From Bidens hawaiensis (Eukaryota > Streptophyta > Magnoliopsida > Asterales > Asteraceae): a stretch of DNA of 64,000 bases. The notes beneath the pieces were generated by a model, which was not told the origin of the DNA, ran no database searches, and saw nothing but the letters and a program-made list of their open reading frames with translations. The translations under genes were made by a program, and so were the position numbers. The stretch is taken from NCBI GenBank assembly GCA_021521415.1, contig JAIQDT010000677.1, positions 248,001 to 312,000 on the forward strand. Direction: 5' to 3'. This document shows positions 43,615 to 55,864 of the stretch, in pieces. How positions within the stretch are numbered: the first letter of the stretch is position 1; every line of letters begins with the position of its first letter.

Positions 43615-46391
43615 TGTCACACCCTCAAATTTCGACTAACAGAGTTTAACCGCGAGGCGTGTGACATACCATGATCTAGCTCATTTGTTATACCAAACAT
43701 CCAATATTCAAAATATTATTTAGGTCTCATTCAAACATGAGAAAACAAAAACGAAACCATACAATTTAAAGTTTTGTGGAAGCGTAAAGTAAATGGTTTA
43801 AAATAAACCATGTGCTCAAACATGCACAACCCATCAAATGTAAAATGTGAAATAAAACTCCATGCAACAAGTATGACTCCAAACATAAGCAATGCAAACC
43901 CGCTCCTTAGCACATCTAGAAACCTGGGCAAGTATAAATACTCAAGGGTCAACACGAGGTTGGTGAGTTCAAAAGTTTTAGTAAAAAGTAGTATATATAG
44001 TATATGTAGTATAAGTAGCATAAGTAGTATATGTGTAAGTAGATTTAGCTCTTTTCAAATATACCAGGGAAGCTAACCCATTTACAAGCTACTAGACGTT
44101 TAAACCGAAGCTGACTGTATGTATGCCTTCTTACCAGGTCTATCACCAACACTGGCGTATAAAAGTTAGGTAAATATAACACCCGTTTTACGACATCACA
44201 GCCGTGCTAGCGCGACTAGCCCGGGTGGGGTTTGTCAAACCCAGTAGTACTACTCCATATAACCCCGCGATCCCATCCTATCGTTCAAGGTAACGTAAGG
44301 ACTTTAAGTGATATAAGGGCATCTAGTATAAACTTGTGATATATAAGAAATTACATAAATCCAAAATAAGTTGTTGCGTTTTCCTCCAGAAAACCAGTAT
44401 GTAAGTGCGTCCGTGTTTTCAATCCAGAAAACATGTATAGGCAAATGTTTTGTGTTTTCAATCCAGAAAACAAGTATACGAAAAAGTTTAGTGTTTTCAA
44501 TCCAAAAAACATGTATACGAAAATAGTTTAGTGTTTTCAATCTAGAAAACATGTACACGAAAATAGTTTAGTGTTTTCAATCCAGAAAACAAGTAAGGAA
44601 AATGCTTGGTGTTTTCTTTATAGAAAACAAGTATACAAAAATAGTTTTGTGTTTTCTCTCCAGAAAACAATTAGGAAAAAGCATGAACTCATCTGGTGTC
44701 GCGTGTAATAGACTTTTCTCAAAGCCAAAAAGATGCACTTGACTCGCTAACCGTTACCTAGTACAAGTGTTTAAGTTATGAGAACGTGTTCAACAACACA
44801 TGACTCTTAAACCCAAGTATGGGCTCACACACAAACAAAACTTGACACGATGACTCTTTGGTGATAATAAGTAATGTAAACTGTACAAAAAAGTCTTAAC
44901 ATGTATTCACACATCATATCATGGCAAATAAACCAAATATTCATCATACAACTCAACTTATGATCATTCAGTTCACGAGACAGATTATGGCATGTATAAA
45001 CAGATTTTATTCAATAAGTAAAACTTAAGGATAAATTGTAAAAAATTTACCACAGTAGCATATAAGAAGTAGGTTTCTCAAGCAATTTTTTTAGTATATT
45101 TTATCATGCATACAAAACTCACAATAATTCAATTATTGCAAATAGGTACAAACAGTTCAGCAGATTGCGCAACAAAAAGTTGTTTCATGGTTCTCTCAAC
45201 TCATTTATCCAAATTGTGCAAGGCCAATCGAGTTGTCTTTTAGACTCATAATTCTAAGTTCCAGAAGTGGAACCAACTCATTTGGCTTTGTTAATCTCAA
45301 GTAATGATGTCGGGAAAACATGCCAGAATTTGAATCCCCGCATCAGCTTTGACACATGTTTTTGTAAAATCATAAAAACTATTCAAGACTTGTCAAAATA
45401 TTACAAAATTTACCTTTATGGAAACTATACTCAGAATACTATATTCTAGAATAAAGAATCGATCAATAATCATCGTTTAACATCAAGTTACAAACCAATC
45501 AATAAACGAGAACGAATCTGTCAGCAAACTGTTATCATCAAAACTCAAACCCTAACATGTTTATGTCATATCTAGGATTCTAATTAATCAATTAACATCA
45601 TAATCATCAAAATTACAGAGATTTAACATCTAGGGTTTATGAAGAACTCATCAAAACATAAAATTGACACATAAAACTTACCAACTAGCATTAGGAATGA
45701 TAAGAATCAATCAAAGACACCACCAATTGCAAGAATTGAGGTTCAATTGAACATTATTAGGGTTTGTTGGTGGTTTGGAATCGTGAGAGAGAGTGAGCAG
45801 CTGTAGATCGATGGTTTGGGGGGAATTAGGGTTGGGGGTTTTTATTTTATTATTGTTTTAATCAACATTTACAAGAATAGTCCCTTATTAAACGAGTTTT
45901 GACATAAACGAGCAAATGTAACACCAAGTCGGGTTATAACGAATCATTATGAATAAAATAATAACTCAAACTAATAAAAATAAAGACTCTTTGATATAAT
46001 TGTAAAAACTATTTTATAGAAGCTGAAAACATACAAATTACGCGCAGTCGGTCACAATTTCATGAAGCAAACTATGAACTAAACACATAATCATTTAGCA
46101 TGTAATTTCACATATATAATATTGTAAACATATTCTTTATGTACTATTTTTATTAAATAACTAATAGCATGTTAAGAGAGCATAAAATACTAAGTGTAGC
46201 ACATAAAATCGTCTAACAAATAACAATTGTATCCGAATTATTTAAACATATCTGATTCGACATTAATTACCAACGCGTACTGATGAAATAATGTGTGTGA
46301 CATGTTATTGACTCGTGTAAATGTTATGCATGACGTGTAAGATAACAAAGTTTGGGTTAACAAAGTTAACGTGAAAATGCAGGGTGTCACA
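43615..46391. mobile_element. Solo LTR, Gypsy-like, 2777 bp
   Basis: Ends are TGTCACACCCTC and GCAGGGTGTCACA, which are nearly inverted complements. TATAT flanks both sides (43610-43614, 46392-46396), though in AT-rich DNA this alone is weak. No coding domain is present. It contains the GTTTTC...GAAAAC array. Orientation is uncertain; the GA-rich then T-rich segment at 45780-45870 parallels one in the minus-strand solo LTR at 3130-3230, hinting at the minus strand. Confidence 0.75.
44378..44680. repeat. Eight-unit hairpin tandem array, about 40 bp each
   Basis: Each unit contains GTTTTC, about 6 bases, then GAAAAC (for example GTTTTCAATCCAGAAAAC), followed by A-rich sequence ending TTTAGT or similar. 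The inverted GTTTTC/GAAAAC pair is kept in seven of eight units while the loop and spacer drift. Minus-strand frame 44304-44558 reflects this periodicity. Confidence 0.92.
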
Positions 46392-46430
46392 TATATGTAT
46401 GTATATATATATGTGTGTGTGTGTGTGTGT

Positions 46431-46550
46431 TTTACATATATCATGTGATACTAAGTTTCAAATGCATGAATAGTTCGATGACTTCGTTGGTCCACGTTAT
46501 TTAAGTGTAGCATCTTAATGGATCATTCTAAAGGTTGTTACTTGATAGTA
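46431..46550. repeat. Direct repeat copy 1 (about 120 bp)
   Basis: It matches 50530-50648 at about 90% by eye (ACTAAGTTTCAAA-GC-TGAATAGTTCGATGACTTC-TTGGTCCAC to GGTTGTTACTTGAT). Confidence 0.9.
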
Positions 46551-46929
46551 TTAAAGATAAAGGATCCAATACAATAATCTCTTATTGTGCATTACATACG
46601 CGACACCCTTAACCCTTGGTTTCAAAAATCACGCGGTGCCAAATTTGTAAATTATTTCAATTCGTTTCCATCCTAATTAACCGTTACGCCGATTCAACTA
46701 TCGTCACCGACGCCATTTGCAGACACCACTTCAATTGAATTGAAATAAGCCATTTGCAGAACTTCAAATACGTTCCAGATTTGTTCATATGATGAAATCA
46801 ATGATTAAGTCGATGGTAAATTGATGATTTCTTGATGATCACGAGATTATATGATGTGATATTAACGTTCAATTTCATGTTATAGATAGTTTAATTTCAT
46901 ATCTGAGCTTCTGATGGTTTAATGGTTTG

Positions 46930-47240
46930 TTTAGAGTGTTTAAAGTTTTTCATCCGTGTGTTAAAATTTTGTTCTGAACTTTTAAACTTTTTGTTCTGAA
47001 CTTCCTAACTTTTTTTTCGGAAGTTCTTGGATTTTTGTTTTAAACTTCTAAACATTTTGTTCTGAACTTCTAACCTTTTTGTTCTGGACTTCTTAACTTT
47101 CTTTTCTAAAGTTCATGGATTTTTGTTTTGAACTTCTAAACTTTTTGTTCTCAATTTCTAAACTTTTTGTTCTGAGCTTCTTAACTTTTTGTTATTAAGT
47201 TATTGGATCGTTGTTCTGAACTTCTAAACTTGAACGTTTA
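46930..47240. repeat. Degenerate tandem repeat, TTTTTGTTCTGAACTTCTAAAC-like
   Basis: About 12 imperfect units of about 22 bp of the type CTTTTTGTTCTGAACTTCTAAA, with a GGA/TGG variant roughly every third or fourth unit. Confidence 0.85.
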
Positions 47241-47342
47241 AAGGTGTTCGTTTTGGTTAGAACGTTTAAATGTACATAGTTTCTTCAGCTTTGTTCAGAA
47301 CATTTAAATGTAATATTTTGAACCCTAATCAGAGCTGAACTG

Positions 47343-50169
47343 TGTCACACCCCAACCTACGGCGGAAATGCCGGGGCGAACTGATTGCTCACAGCTTTTC
47401 AAAGGTTACTATCATGCAACATTATTTAAATGACAATATCTATTTAATTTATATAAATGAAACAATTACAACTAAGTACATCAAGTATAAAGAAACTACA
47501 ACTATTAATTAAGTTTGCATCCTAAAAGACATCTATACGTGATCTTCATCTTGCTAAACAACCAAGCTGATAACCTGCAAATGCGTATAAAATATATTTT
47601 TTGTCAACAACACATGTTGAGTGAGTAAAACTCCAGTTTAAGACACAACAGTAATAGTATATATAATATAAAAAGAAAAATGCAAATTGTTCCTGTGAGA
47701 TAAACAGTTAAACCATAGCACATACACAAACAATCAACCATAAAGAAAGGGCTAAACCGTTGCCATGCGAATGGATATTGGTTACCAAAAATGAGGTGTC
47801 GGTAAAACCATTGTCAACGCGTCGGACGCCGGCCACTACGACGGTCGTATGATCATACTAGACTGAGAATATGTTGGACCTCTCCTAATGCGGTTCAAAT
47901 AAAGCAAGTAAGCAAATAGCAAGTTAGGCATAAACTGATATACACACAAGGTTTAAACAGCTGCGGTTTGAATAATAGATAATACGTAAATATGATACGA
48001 TACGCATATGTCCCCAAAATGTTAAAAATAAGTAAAAAGGGGGAGTAATTACTCACCTGATCGGATGAACGAAAAACAAGTGATGATGTGAGAGAGATGA
48101 ACCCTTCAGGATATACCGTCAAGGATTCCTAGTTAAATAATATAATATCAAATTAATCATAAGATATATAACATGATTTAAGGAATTAAGATTTTGATGT
48201 GATTAAGTTATGTTCGGGATTAGAATGATTAACGATTGATCGATTAATCTCTGCGATCGTTGTTATTGATAGTCTTATTAATTATATATTTCCCAACAAT
48301 TACCCATGATATAATATATAATTCAATACTTAAATAATTTAATTAATACCAGATATGCTTAAAATAACAAAATCTAAATAGATAAATGATTAAATGAACA
48401 AATTAAATAAAATAATTTAATTAAATAAAATTTGAGACATTCTTATAATAATAATAATGATATCTAAATAATAAATAAATGAACAAAATAGTTATAATAA
48501 TGTGTAGAATGATATAAATATTTTGTCTTAAATCTTTTAAGGAAAATCAGTTTAATATGTTTAGTTTATATAAAATAAATATAAGTTTATAAATATGCTC
48601 AACGTAAGAAAGTGTGGGTTAAAAGTGTCGAGTTTTAATACAATAAAGTTTATTATTATTAAGATTTAATGGTAATACATACATACATCATATGGGGATG
48701 GATCTTGCGAGAAGTGATATTACAGCGAGAAGTGTGAGAAATGAATGTATAACTCTATTAATCCATAATTTCACTCCCTTTCATATTATGTTACATACAT
48801 ATATGTAGGTTGGTTGTATTTATGTCTTAATTACACTTTCAAACCAACCTACAAACATATAAATGTACCGAGCCACATTCAAACCTATGTACCTACACAC
48901 ATACAAACATACATACACATATACAAACATACGTACCTACACACATACATATGCACCTACACAACGCACCTACACATAAGAAAGGGAGTGAAATTAGGGA
49001 TTAATAGAGTTACACATTCACTTCTCGCACTTCTCGCTATAAAAAAACTTTTGAAATGATCCAATACCTACATCATATATATATACATACGTATATACAA
49101 TAACGAAGACTTCTAATGAGATATAAGGACATGAAAACGTATCTTGGTGATGTCGGTTTGATAAAAATATCATTTATTTAATATTAATTAAATTATGTTT
49201 ATAAATGATTAAAATCCTTTTAACTATTACAAAAATAAAAATACCCAAAAACTAGGCTGGCCAAGGCTCGAACCTACGCCCCTGGCCGGCTCAGTACATG
49301 AACGTCCACACGCAATCAAATGAGCCAAGCTGTTCGTTGAGTAAAAACTGTAAACAATATTTTATAACCATACACGAACTGAAACCCCAAATCTTATAAA
49401 CCCTAAAATCTGAAATCGAGTAATTCGTTCAATGCTTAAGTAATTGATGTTAGGGAAAATGATACACGATTAAAACCGATCTCGAAGAAAACTTTAATTA
49501 CCTCATAAGCCGCTGGTTGGATGGAGAACGGTGGACGGCAGTTGACGGCACACGAAGAACAAAACAACAAGATACGGGAATGCATAATACAATTAAGGTT
49601 AGGGGTTTTGATCGATGGGTCATGATGAAGGTGCAGCCGAGGTTAATTGGGTTATATGGATCTGTAGTTATATTGTTACTTCTGAAATATAATGGGTTTT
49701 GTTAATTTTATAAATTTATATCCCGATGATTGCGTTTACCAAATTAATGATGTCAACAAGATCGTTTAGGCATGGTGGTCAATGTGGGCAGATCAATTCC
49801 TAAAATAGAACGAAGATTAAGCTCCAAGAAATGATAATGGATCGCGAGTTGGGTTTGAAACGGGTTTCTGGGCTACAGGTCACTGATCCGGATAATGGGT
49901 TAAGGGTTTATTATAATATTTATGCAGAATTTGCAATTTAGCCCCTTAAGTTCTAAAGTGGATAAAAAAAGGGTTAAAACTAAAGTTTTGGGTGTAAATT
50001 GAATATTTGTCAAATTTGCCAAAGTAATATTCGAAAGTTAATTAAATATAATAACGATAATAATAAAAATAATATCAGCTCGATAAAAGCGATGGATTGT
50101 TGATTAACCTTTATCCGAAAAACGAAAACGGGTCGGGTGATATGTAAATGAAAAACCAGAGTTGTTACA
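47343..50169 (-). mobile_element. Solo LTR of the Tekay-like family with 5-bp target duplication
   Basis: On the minus strand it runs from TGTAACAACTCTGG (50169) to GGTTGGGGTGTGACA (47343) and matches the LTRs at 1-3809 and 15010-38497. AACTG flanks it exactly (47338-47342, 50170-50174). It supplies the full-length LTR model for the family: about 2.5 kb after removing the 321-bp MITE. No internal sequence remains, as expected after LTR-LTR recombination. Confidence 0.92.
48721..49041. mobile_element. Fold-back MITE inside the solo LTR
   Basis: Terminal inverted repeats of about 60 bp: TACAGCGAGAAGTGTGAG...CACTCCCTTT (48721-48781) against the complement of AAAGGGAGTG...CTTCTCGCTATA (48981-49041), with about 6 mismatches. 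The centre is (ACATACAT)-rich. No target duplication is clear, so the superfamily cannot be assigned. Confidence 0.85.
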
Positions 50170-50529
50170 AACTGAGTGTACTATTATGCAATTTCCTAAT
50201 CGGTTGATTAATCTATATCCTTCTACACATCAATTCGGTTGATTAAATCATCAGTTTTTGATCAGTTTTGAAGATTCTTGATGTTCGACGGCGTTCTATT
50301 TTGATTTTTGACTTTAGAGATTTCAAGCTTTGACAAGGGTTTAGAAATTGGATGAGATATAGCAAGGAGTTCAGAATTTGGATTCATAATGGATTTGTAA
50401 TCGATGAATTTCATCATAAACTAGTTTGGGTTATTTACGAAACTTTCACCGTGTGTTTTGTAATCCAACGCTCTGGAAGGTCACGTACATAATGTACGAA
50501 AAGACATTATATATATATATATATTTGTT

Positions 50530-50648
50530 TTTTTACATCTATCGTGTGACACTAAGTTTCAAACGCTTGAATAGTTCGATGACTTCATTGGTCCACATTA
50601 TTTAAGTGTAGCATCTTAATGGATCATTCTAAGGGTTGTTACTTGATT
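50530..50648. repeat. Direct repeat copy 2
   Basis: See 46431-46550. The pair brackets about 4 kb including the solo LTR at 47343-50169, suggesting a segmental duplication older than, or independent of, that insertion. Confidence 0.9.
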
Positions 50649-52199
50649 TAATTATGTAGTTGTGAAATTAAGAGTAAAGTTTTTTCCACGACATGTTTGG
50701 TCCTCGTCACAACGCACGAGTTTCCTACTGGTTTGATTAAAAAGCAAGGCAATACTATCTCAGCAAAAGTGAGCATATATTTTAAACTATGATAAAGTAC
50801 GTGTGATACACGAGTGATTAAAAAAATAAACAACAAAGATAAATTTAATAATATACATAATAACATATCTTATGTATTAATAAGATATAAATAATTTCCT
50901 AAAATACATAGATTAGTTAGAATAAGTTGTATTTGTATTTTAAAAGAAGTCAAAATGGAAGGTTGTGAATCTATTCCAATTAAGAAAAAGAAAATGCTAA
51001 CATCAATTCATCATAGTTGCTAAGCCACAAACATTTTAAAAAGCAAAGTAGTGAGTTTGATTCTCACCAAAAACATATTTTTCATTTTATCATTTATGAA
51101 AGGGAAATTGTAAAAATGAAAACTTGTTTAGTTAAATGTGGAGGGTAGTTAAATAAATTGAATTTTCTTGTTTTAATAGTATAGGTAAAATGTAGATATC
51201 ATTAATCTGATTTAGTAATAAGAGTGGTATGCTTCTAGCTAGCTCCTAAGTACTTGTAACGGTTTGATTATTGATAAAATAAATCTCAGTTAAAAAACCA
51301 AGGCCTTTGGTGCTTAGTTATTCTACTGCTTGGTTATTTAACTTTGCATTTCTTGCATAAATAAACATTATCAAAGGTCTTTAGCTTAAGGTAAGTGTGT
51401 GGCACACGTTAAATACAAGCCATTGAAATATATATTTATTTCTTTTTCTTTTTCCGAGCGGTCATTGAAAGGTATCGTCTGTTGATTTTTGAAGTTGAAT
51501 ATAAAGTCAACAATATCTAGATAATTGATGAAATCATACACGTTTTTTCTTCTTAGGTAACCATTTCAAAAACTTATGGATGGAGTAATTCATAAAACGT
51601 TATAATATAATACAAGAATTACCACCTCGCAATTAATTATGTATGCCCTGTGTTTACTGCAATCCACAATATTCCGACCCTGGGCCGACTATGTGCCTTA
51701 TGGAGTTAAGGTTGCTTTTTATTTAATTTTGACAAATAAGACATGTTTTATAAATATATAGTCATTTAATAATTATCATTTAACCTATATATTTAAAACT
51801 GTAAAATCTTAAAACAAAATAGTTCATAGTGACCAACATTAATCTGTAATCTAATTTAACTCAGGCTTTGTGATTCGTAACAACGTTCAACCAACACATT
51901 TTGCTGGAAATCAGTTATACAAATCGTTTTGAGCCACATGATCGATTCAACAGTCAGCAAAAACTTATACGTTTGACCCGTTTACCTTTTCCATGATTGA
52001 CATTCCGGTCACAATTAACCCGCTAAGTGTACACATAAGTTCTAGCTCATAGAAAGTCTTTTGTTCAATGCACCACACCCGTTGAAAATTAGTATCGATC
52101 TATTATTAGTTTCTAACCGTTGAAAAGTATTATCTATTACTCGTTATTAATATTACATGACTTCAACTTCAAAATATGTAGATGACCGTTGAAATATAT

Positions 52200-52860
52200 T
52201 ATTAGGAGCTTATCAAATCGGATACCCAAGACTGTCGACGGGTATATCCGAAACCCAAAGCATCCGGGACGGGTATACCGGAAGTCCGACGGGTATTGGG
52301 CCGGGTATGAGATTTTGTGATACCCGACCCGATTACCTGAAAACACATAGTATATACCCCAATCGAATTATAAACCCGATTTTTTTAATTGGTAATTTTA
52401 TTTTTCTTTAACTTTTGTCTGATTAATAATACTTCATTTTTGTAGGTTCATTATACAGGGAAAAAATTTGTATTTAAGATATGTATTTAAAATATATTAT
52501 TTATATTTTGTATGTTAAGTTAATTTATGCATAAAGATATATAATAATTAAAGTACTATTATTTATTTATGATAACATTTATATGTACGTAATGTTATAT
52601 ATTTTAATTTGTAATAGTTCATATATAAATGAAATATATATACAATAATTAGGATGTAAATCAAAATATACTGAATTGGATTTCCTAGATGAAACATTTT
52701 TAAACAAATTAACGGGTATACCTAATACCCGTGGATATACCCGATACTTGACGTGTAATTACCCGACACATACACGAGGAGTAACGAGTAGGGTATGGGA
52801 ATGAAATTTACAACTGGATATGGGTATAGAATTCATAATACCCTGCCGGCCCATTAGGAT
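52200..52860. repeat. ACCCG/CGGGT-rich arms flanking an AT-rich core
   Basis: Left arm (52220-52370) and right arm (52705-52850) each carry many GGGTAT/ATACCC motifs in both orientations around about 330 bp of AT-rich DNA. A shared ATTAGGA lies at 52201-52207 and 52853-52859. This is compatible with a non-autonomous hAT-like element, but the terminal repeats are not clear. Confidence 0.4.
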
Positions 52861-53323
52861 GAATTCTCAAAATAATAGTTACTAGGTCTGTTAGGTTTTT
52901 AAATGACTTGACAGATGTTACTAATAATATTTAGGTTGATCAAATTAAATTATTTCAAACACCACTACACCAGTCACCAGCTAGCATGGAAATCGTGTTT
53001 GTTGCTGGCAATCCATCATCTCTAGTTGGTAATACAGTGAATCTATTTTTACTTATTAGTTAAATGTGTCATACAAAAGTTAACAGATAACTTAACGTTC
53101 ATTTACCTGGGTAACTATATATCCGTCTTACCCGTTTGTGAGCAATCATCGAAACTAAGCGTTCATTTGCTTTGGTAATTAGCGTATGTCATGGCATACG
53201 TTAGTTATTACTTTTCATATAGCAACCTATTTTCAAACACGTATTTATAGATCAGGAATTCTTCAAAGACTTATAAATATAATATAATATAATATAATGC
53301 AAGACTTACCACCTCTCGATTAG

Positions 53324-53333
53324 CTATATATAC
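53324..53333 (+). promoter_or_regulatory. TATA box of the P450 gene
   Basis: CTATATATAC lies about 72 bp before the chosen ATG, which implies a 5' UTR of about 40 bases. Confidence 0.65.
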
Positions 53334-53396
53334 TCATGTTTAGGGCCACTATCAATTGTGCAATCACTCGCATACTTCTCTTTGCATAGAGAAGAC

Positions 53397-55100
53397 ATGG
53401 AGTTCCATACTCTCTCATTTTCAACAACATTAACATCCATTCTTGTTGTTTTTATAATAGCTTTTCTGCTTCAGGTCTTTAGGGGAAAGAAGGCAAACAT
53501 CGTGAAGAACCCTGCGGCACCTCAAGCAAAGGGCGCATGGCCTGTAATCGGACACTTACACCTTCTCGGTGGATCCCGTATACCTCAACATGTTTTAGGT
53601 GACATGGCAGATAAGTATGGCCCTATCTTTACCATCAAGCTTGGTGTTCACCAAGCTTTGGTTGTGAGCAGCGGGGCGGTAGCTAAAGAGTGCCTTACTA
53701 CAAACGACAAGGCCTTTGCAACTCGACCAAAATCAAAGGCAATAGAGCTCATTGCCTTTAACTATGCCTCGTTCCCCTTTTCTCCGTATGGTCCTTACTG
53801 GCGACAAGCTCGCAAAATCATTACGCTTGAGGCTCTCTCTCAAAGACGAGTTGAGATGCTTGGACACACTCGAGTTTCAGAAATTAGAGAATCCACGAAA
53901 GATATCTACGAGATGTGGCGTACGAACAAAGACAGTGTAGGTTCAGATATGATAAAGGTGGACATGCAACAATGGTTTGGAAACTTGGTAATTAACCTTC
54001 TTATGAGGATTGTCACAGGGCATAGGTTCCACCACAGTGATGAAGAAGGAGTTCGATTTCAAAATGCGGTAAAGAAATTCTTTGAGTTATTAACTACGTT
54101 TGTTGCGTCAGATTTCCTTCCCTTTACAAATGGTTTAGACCTGGGAGGATACGAGAAAGAAATGAAGAAGACAGGTAAAGAAATTGACAGCATCGTTGAT
54201 GGATGGCTAAGGAGGCGAAAGCGAGAGAGAGAGTCCATCTCAACACAACAAGAAGGTGACCAACTCTTCATGGATGTGCTGATCTCTGCTCTTCAAGATG
54301 CCACCGAAGAGGATTTCCCAGGCTATGACCATGATACAGTTATCAAAGCCACAAGTTTGGTAAACTTAATTAACCTTGATTAATTATCGGAACTTTATTT
54401 GCTTAAGCTAACTCCATGTAGCTCATAGTTAAGTCCAACAACATTCACGGTCGTTTTATTTGTGCAGGGAATAATAGTTGCTGGCTCGGACACCTCAGCT
54501 GTGACTTTGACATGGGCTTTATCTTTGCTACTTAATAACCCAAGCGCATTAAAAGCTGTCCAAGATGAAATTGATGAGCATGTTGGAAAAGATAGACTAG
54601 TGGAGGAGTCAGACTTAAAGAACTTAGTTTACCTCGATGCCGTTGTCAAAGAAACAATGCGTTTACACCCGGCTGGACCGCTCTCCATTCCTCGTGAGTC
54701 GATGGAGGATTGCATTGTGAGTGGCTACAACATCCCAAAAGGCACACGCTTGTTTGTAAATATTTGGAAAATCCATCGTGATCCAAATATATGGGCAGAT
54801 CCTTCTGAATTTAGACCAGAAAGATTCTTGACAAGCCATAAAGATATTGATCTTAAAGGAAAAAGTTTTGAACTGCTTCCCTTTGGTAGTGGCAGAAGAA
54901 TGTGTCCCGGTATTTTCTTTGTCCTGAAGGTTTTGCCTTTAACATTAGCCAATGTGATTCAACAATTTGAGATAAACAAACCGTCAAATGAACCAATTGA
55001 TATGACGGAAAGCCCGGGACAAACTGGAAGCAAAACAACCCCACTTGATGTCCTTCTTACCCCTCGTTTGTCCCATGATATGTTTCATGGTGGTGCATGA
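53397..55100 (+). CDS. Cytochrome P450, CYP82 family-like, two exons
   Basis: Exons 53397-54359 and 54468-55100 are joined across a 108-bp GT-AG intron (CACAAGTTTG|GTAAAC ... TGTGCAG|GGAATA), giving 531 residues, the usual CYP82 length. Start is the ATG of MEFHTLSFS; the upstream frame has no other ATG. Residues about 10-28 form a hydrophobic ER anchor, followed by a PPxP-poor hinge (KNPAAPQAKGAWPVIGHLHLL). Helix-I motif AGSDTS, ExxR (KETMRLHP), PERF (FRPERF) and the heme-binding loop PFGSGRRMCPG with the Cys ligand are all present, so the enzyme should be a functional ER-bound mono-oxygenase using a P450 reductase. CYP82 members act on terpenoids, flavonoids, coumarins or alkaloids depending on subfamily; the substrate cannot be told here. 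The intron position fits A-type P450s. No stop or frameshift is seen. It stands alone among transposons. Confidence 0.93.
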
Positions 55101-55732
55101 TCGTAATATATCACATTTCAAATCATTTACAACCTCATTTCCATTCATCTTGTGAGCTAGAGTTATTTACTGATAACTAATCCATAATATAGTATGAGAA
55201 CACATCAGTTCTTGTCTTGTTACAATAAGCTTTTATTAGAGCATTTGTATTAGTTAGCTCTCTGCTACATGTATTAAAGTTATTTGTATGTTTGTTTCTG
55301 TTTGTAAACATCTCTATAAATAAATTGTATGCTTTAGTTCTGGCGGGTATGAGAAAACGTAATACATAAAACTAAACTAATGAATAAATCTTCGCAACTT
55401 TGATTTCTGTCTATGGAGATCTTTGTGTATAACCTTGACAAGCAAATAAATATTAATGTTGTGAAAATTCTAAAATTAGAAGTTCTGCAACTTCATAATA
55501 CACTCTCCGCACGGGAACTGTCAGGTGATGAATCTTGACATTTGAAGTATTCCAAAAATGCCCTTGAGCTGCCATAACTTGCTGCCTGTCTAATATCAGA
55601 AGAAGATAGGAGGAAGCCATGAGTTTTGTTGAGAGGGACGGCTAGGGTTTAGGAGGCATATGATACCATGATAGAGTATTATATTTTCTGCTTAATTATC
55701 CCTTTTTCATTCATCTCAATATATAATACAAA
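55101..55732. other. P450 3' flank with one copy of a direct repeat
   Basis: No gene. 55500-55560 (ACACTCTCCGCACGGGAACTGTCAGGTGATGAATC and on) is repeated at 55790-55862. No well-placed polyadenylation signal can be singled out; several AATAAA-like strings occur (for example near 55317-55324). Confidence 0.5.
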
Positions 55733-55862
55733 CTAGGTTAGAACCCGTGTAACACACGAGTTTGGTGAACAAAAGTAGAAATATAATGCAAACACTCTCC
55801 ACACGGGAACTGTCAGGAACTGTCAGGTGATGAATCTTGACATTTGAAGTATTCCAAAAACG
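55500..55862. repeat. Direct repeat pair, about 65 bp
   Basis: Copies at 55500-55560 and 55790-55862 share CTCTCC-CACGGGAACTGTCAGG and TGATGAATCTTGACATTTGAAGTATTCCAAAAA. The second has GGAACTGTCA duplicated in tandem. Confidence 0.9.
55733..55760 (-). other. Possible Helitron 3' terminus
   Basis: On the minus strand, hairpin CTCGTGTGTTACACGGG, then TTCTAAC, then CTAG followed by T. This is the same layout as at 15136. Any element would extend to the right; no 5' end or helicase was found. Confidence 0.45.
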
Positions 55863-55864
55863 TC

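Larger units (their letters stand above)
50170..53323. other. Intergenic region upstream of the P450
   Basis: No coding region is seen. 50530-50648 is the second copy of the 46431 repeat. 51580-51660 (TATAATATAATACAAGAATTACCACCTC...) resembles the P450 promoter at 53280-53345. 52200-52860 is flanked by ACCCG/CGGGT-rich arms (GGGTATACCCG motifs) and may be a degenerate MITE; ATTAGGA occurs at both edges. Confidence 0.55.

Noticed and set aside
43610..46396. Treating TATAT flanks as firm proof of target duplication
   Set aside because: The flanks are AT microsatellite DNA; the solo LTR call rests mainly on its TGTCACACCC/GGGTGTCACA ends.
48814..49059. 81-residue plus-strand frame
   Set aside because: It is the translated ACATACAA repeat core and right arm of the MITE.
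49255..49330. tRNA-like string (GGCTCGAACCTACG...) inside the solo LTR
   Set aside because: A B-box-like core is present, but no cloverleaf with matching acceptor stem could be drawn, and it lies within an LTR.
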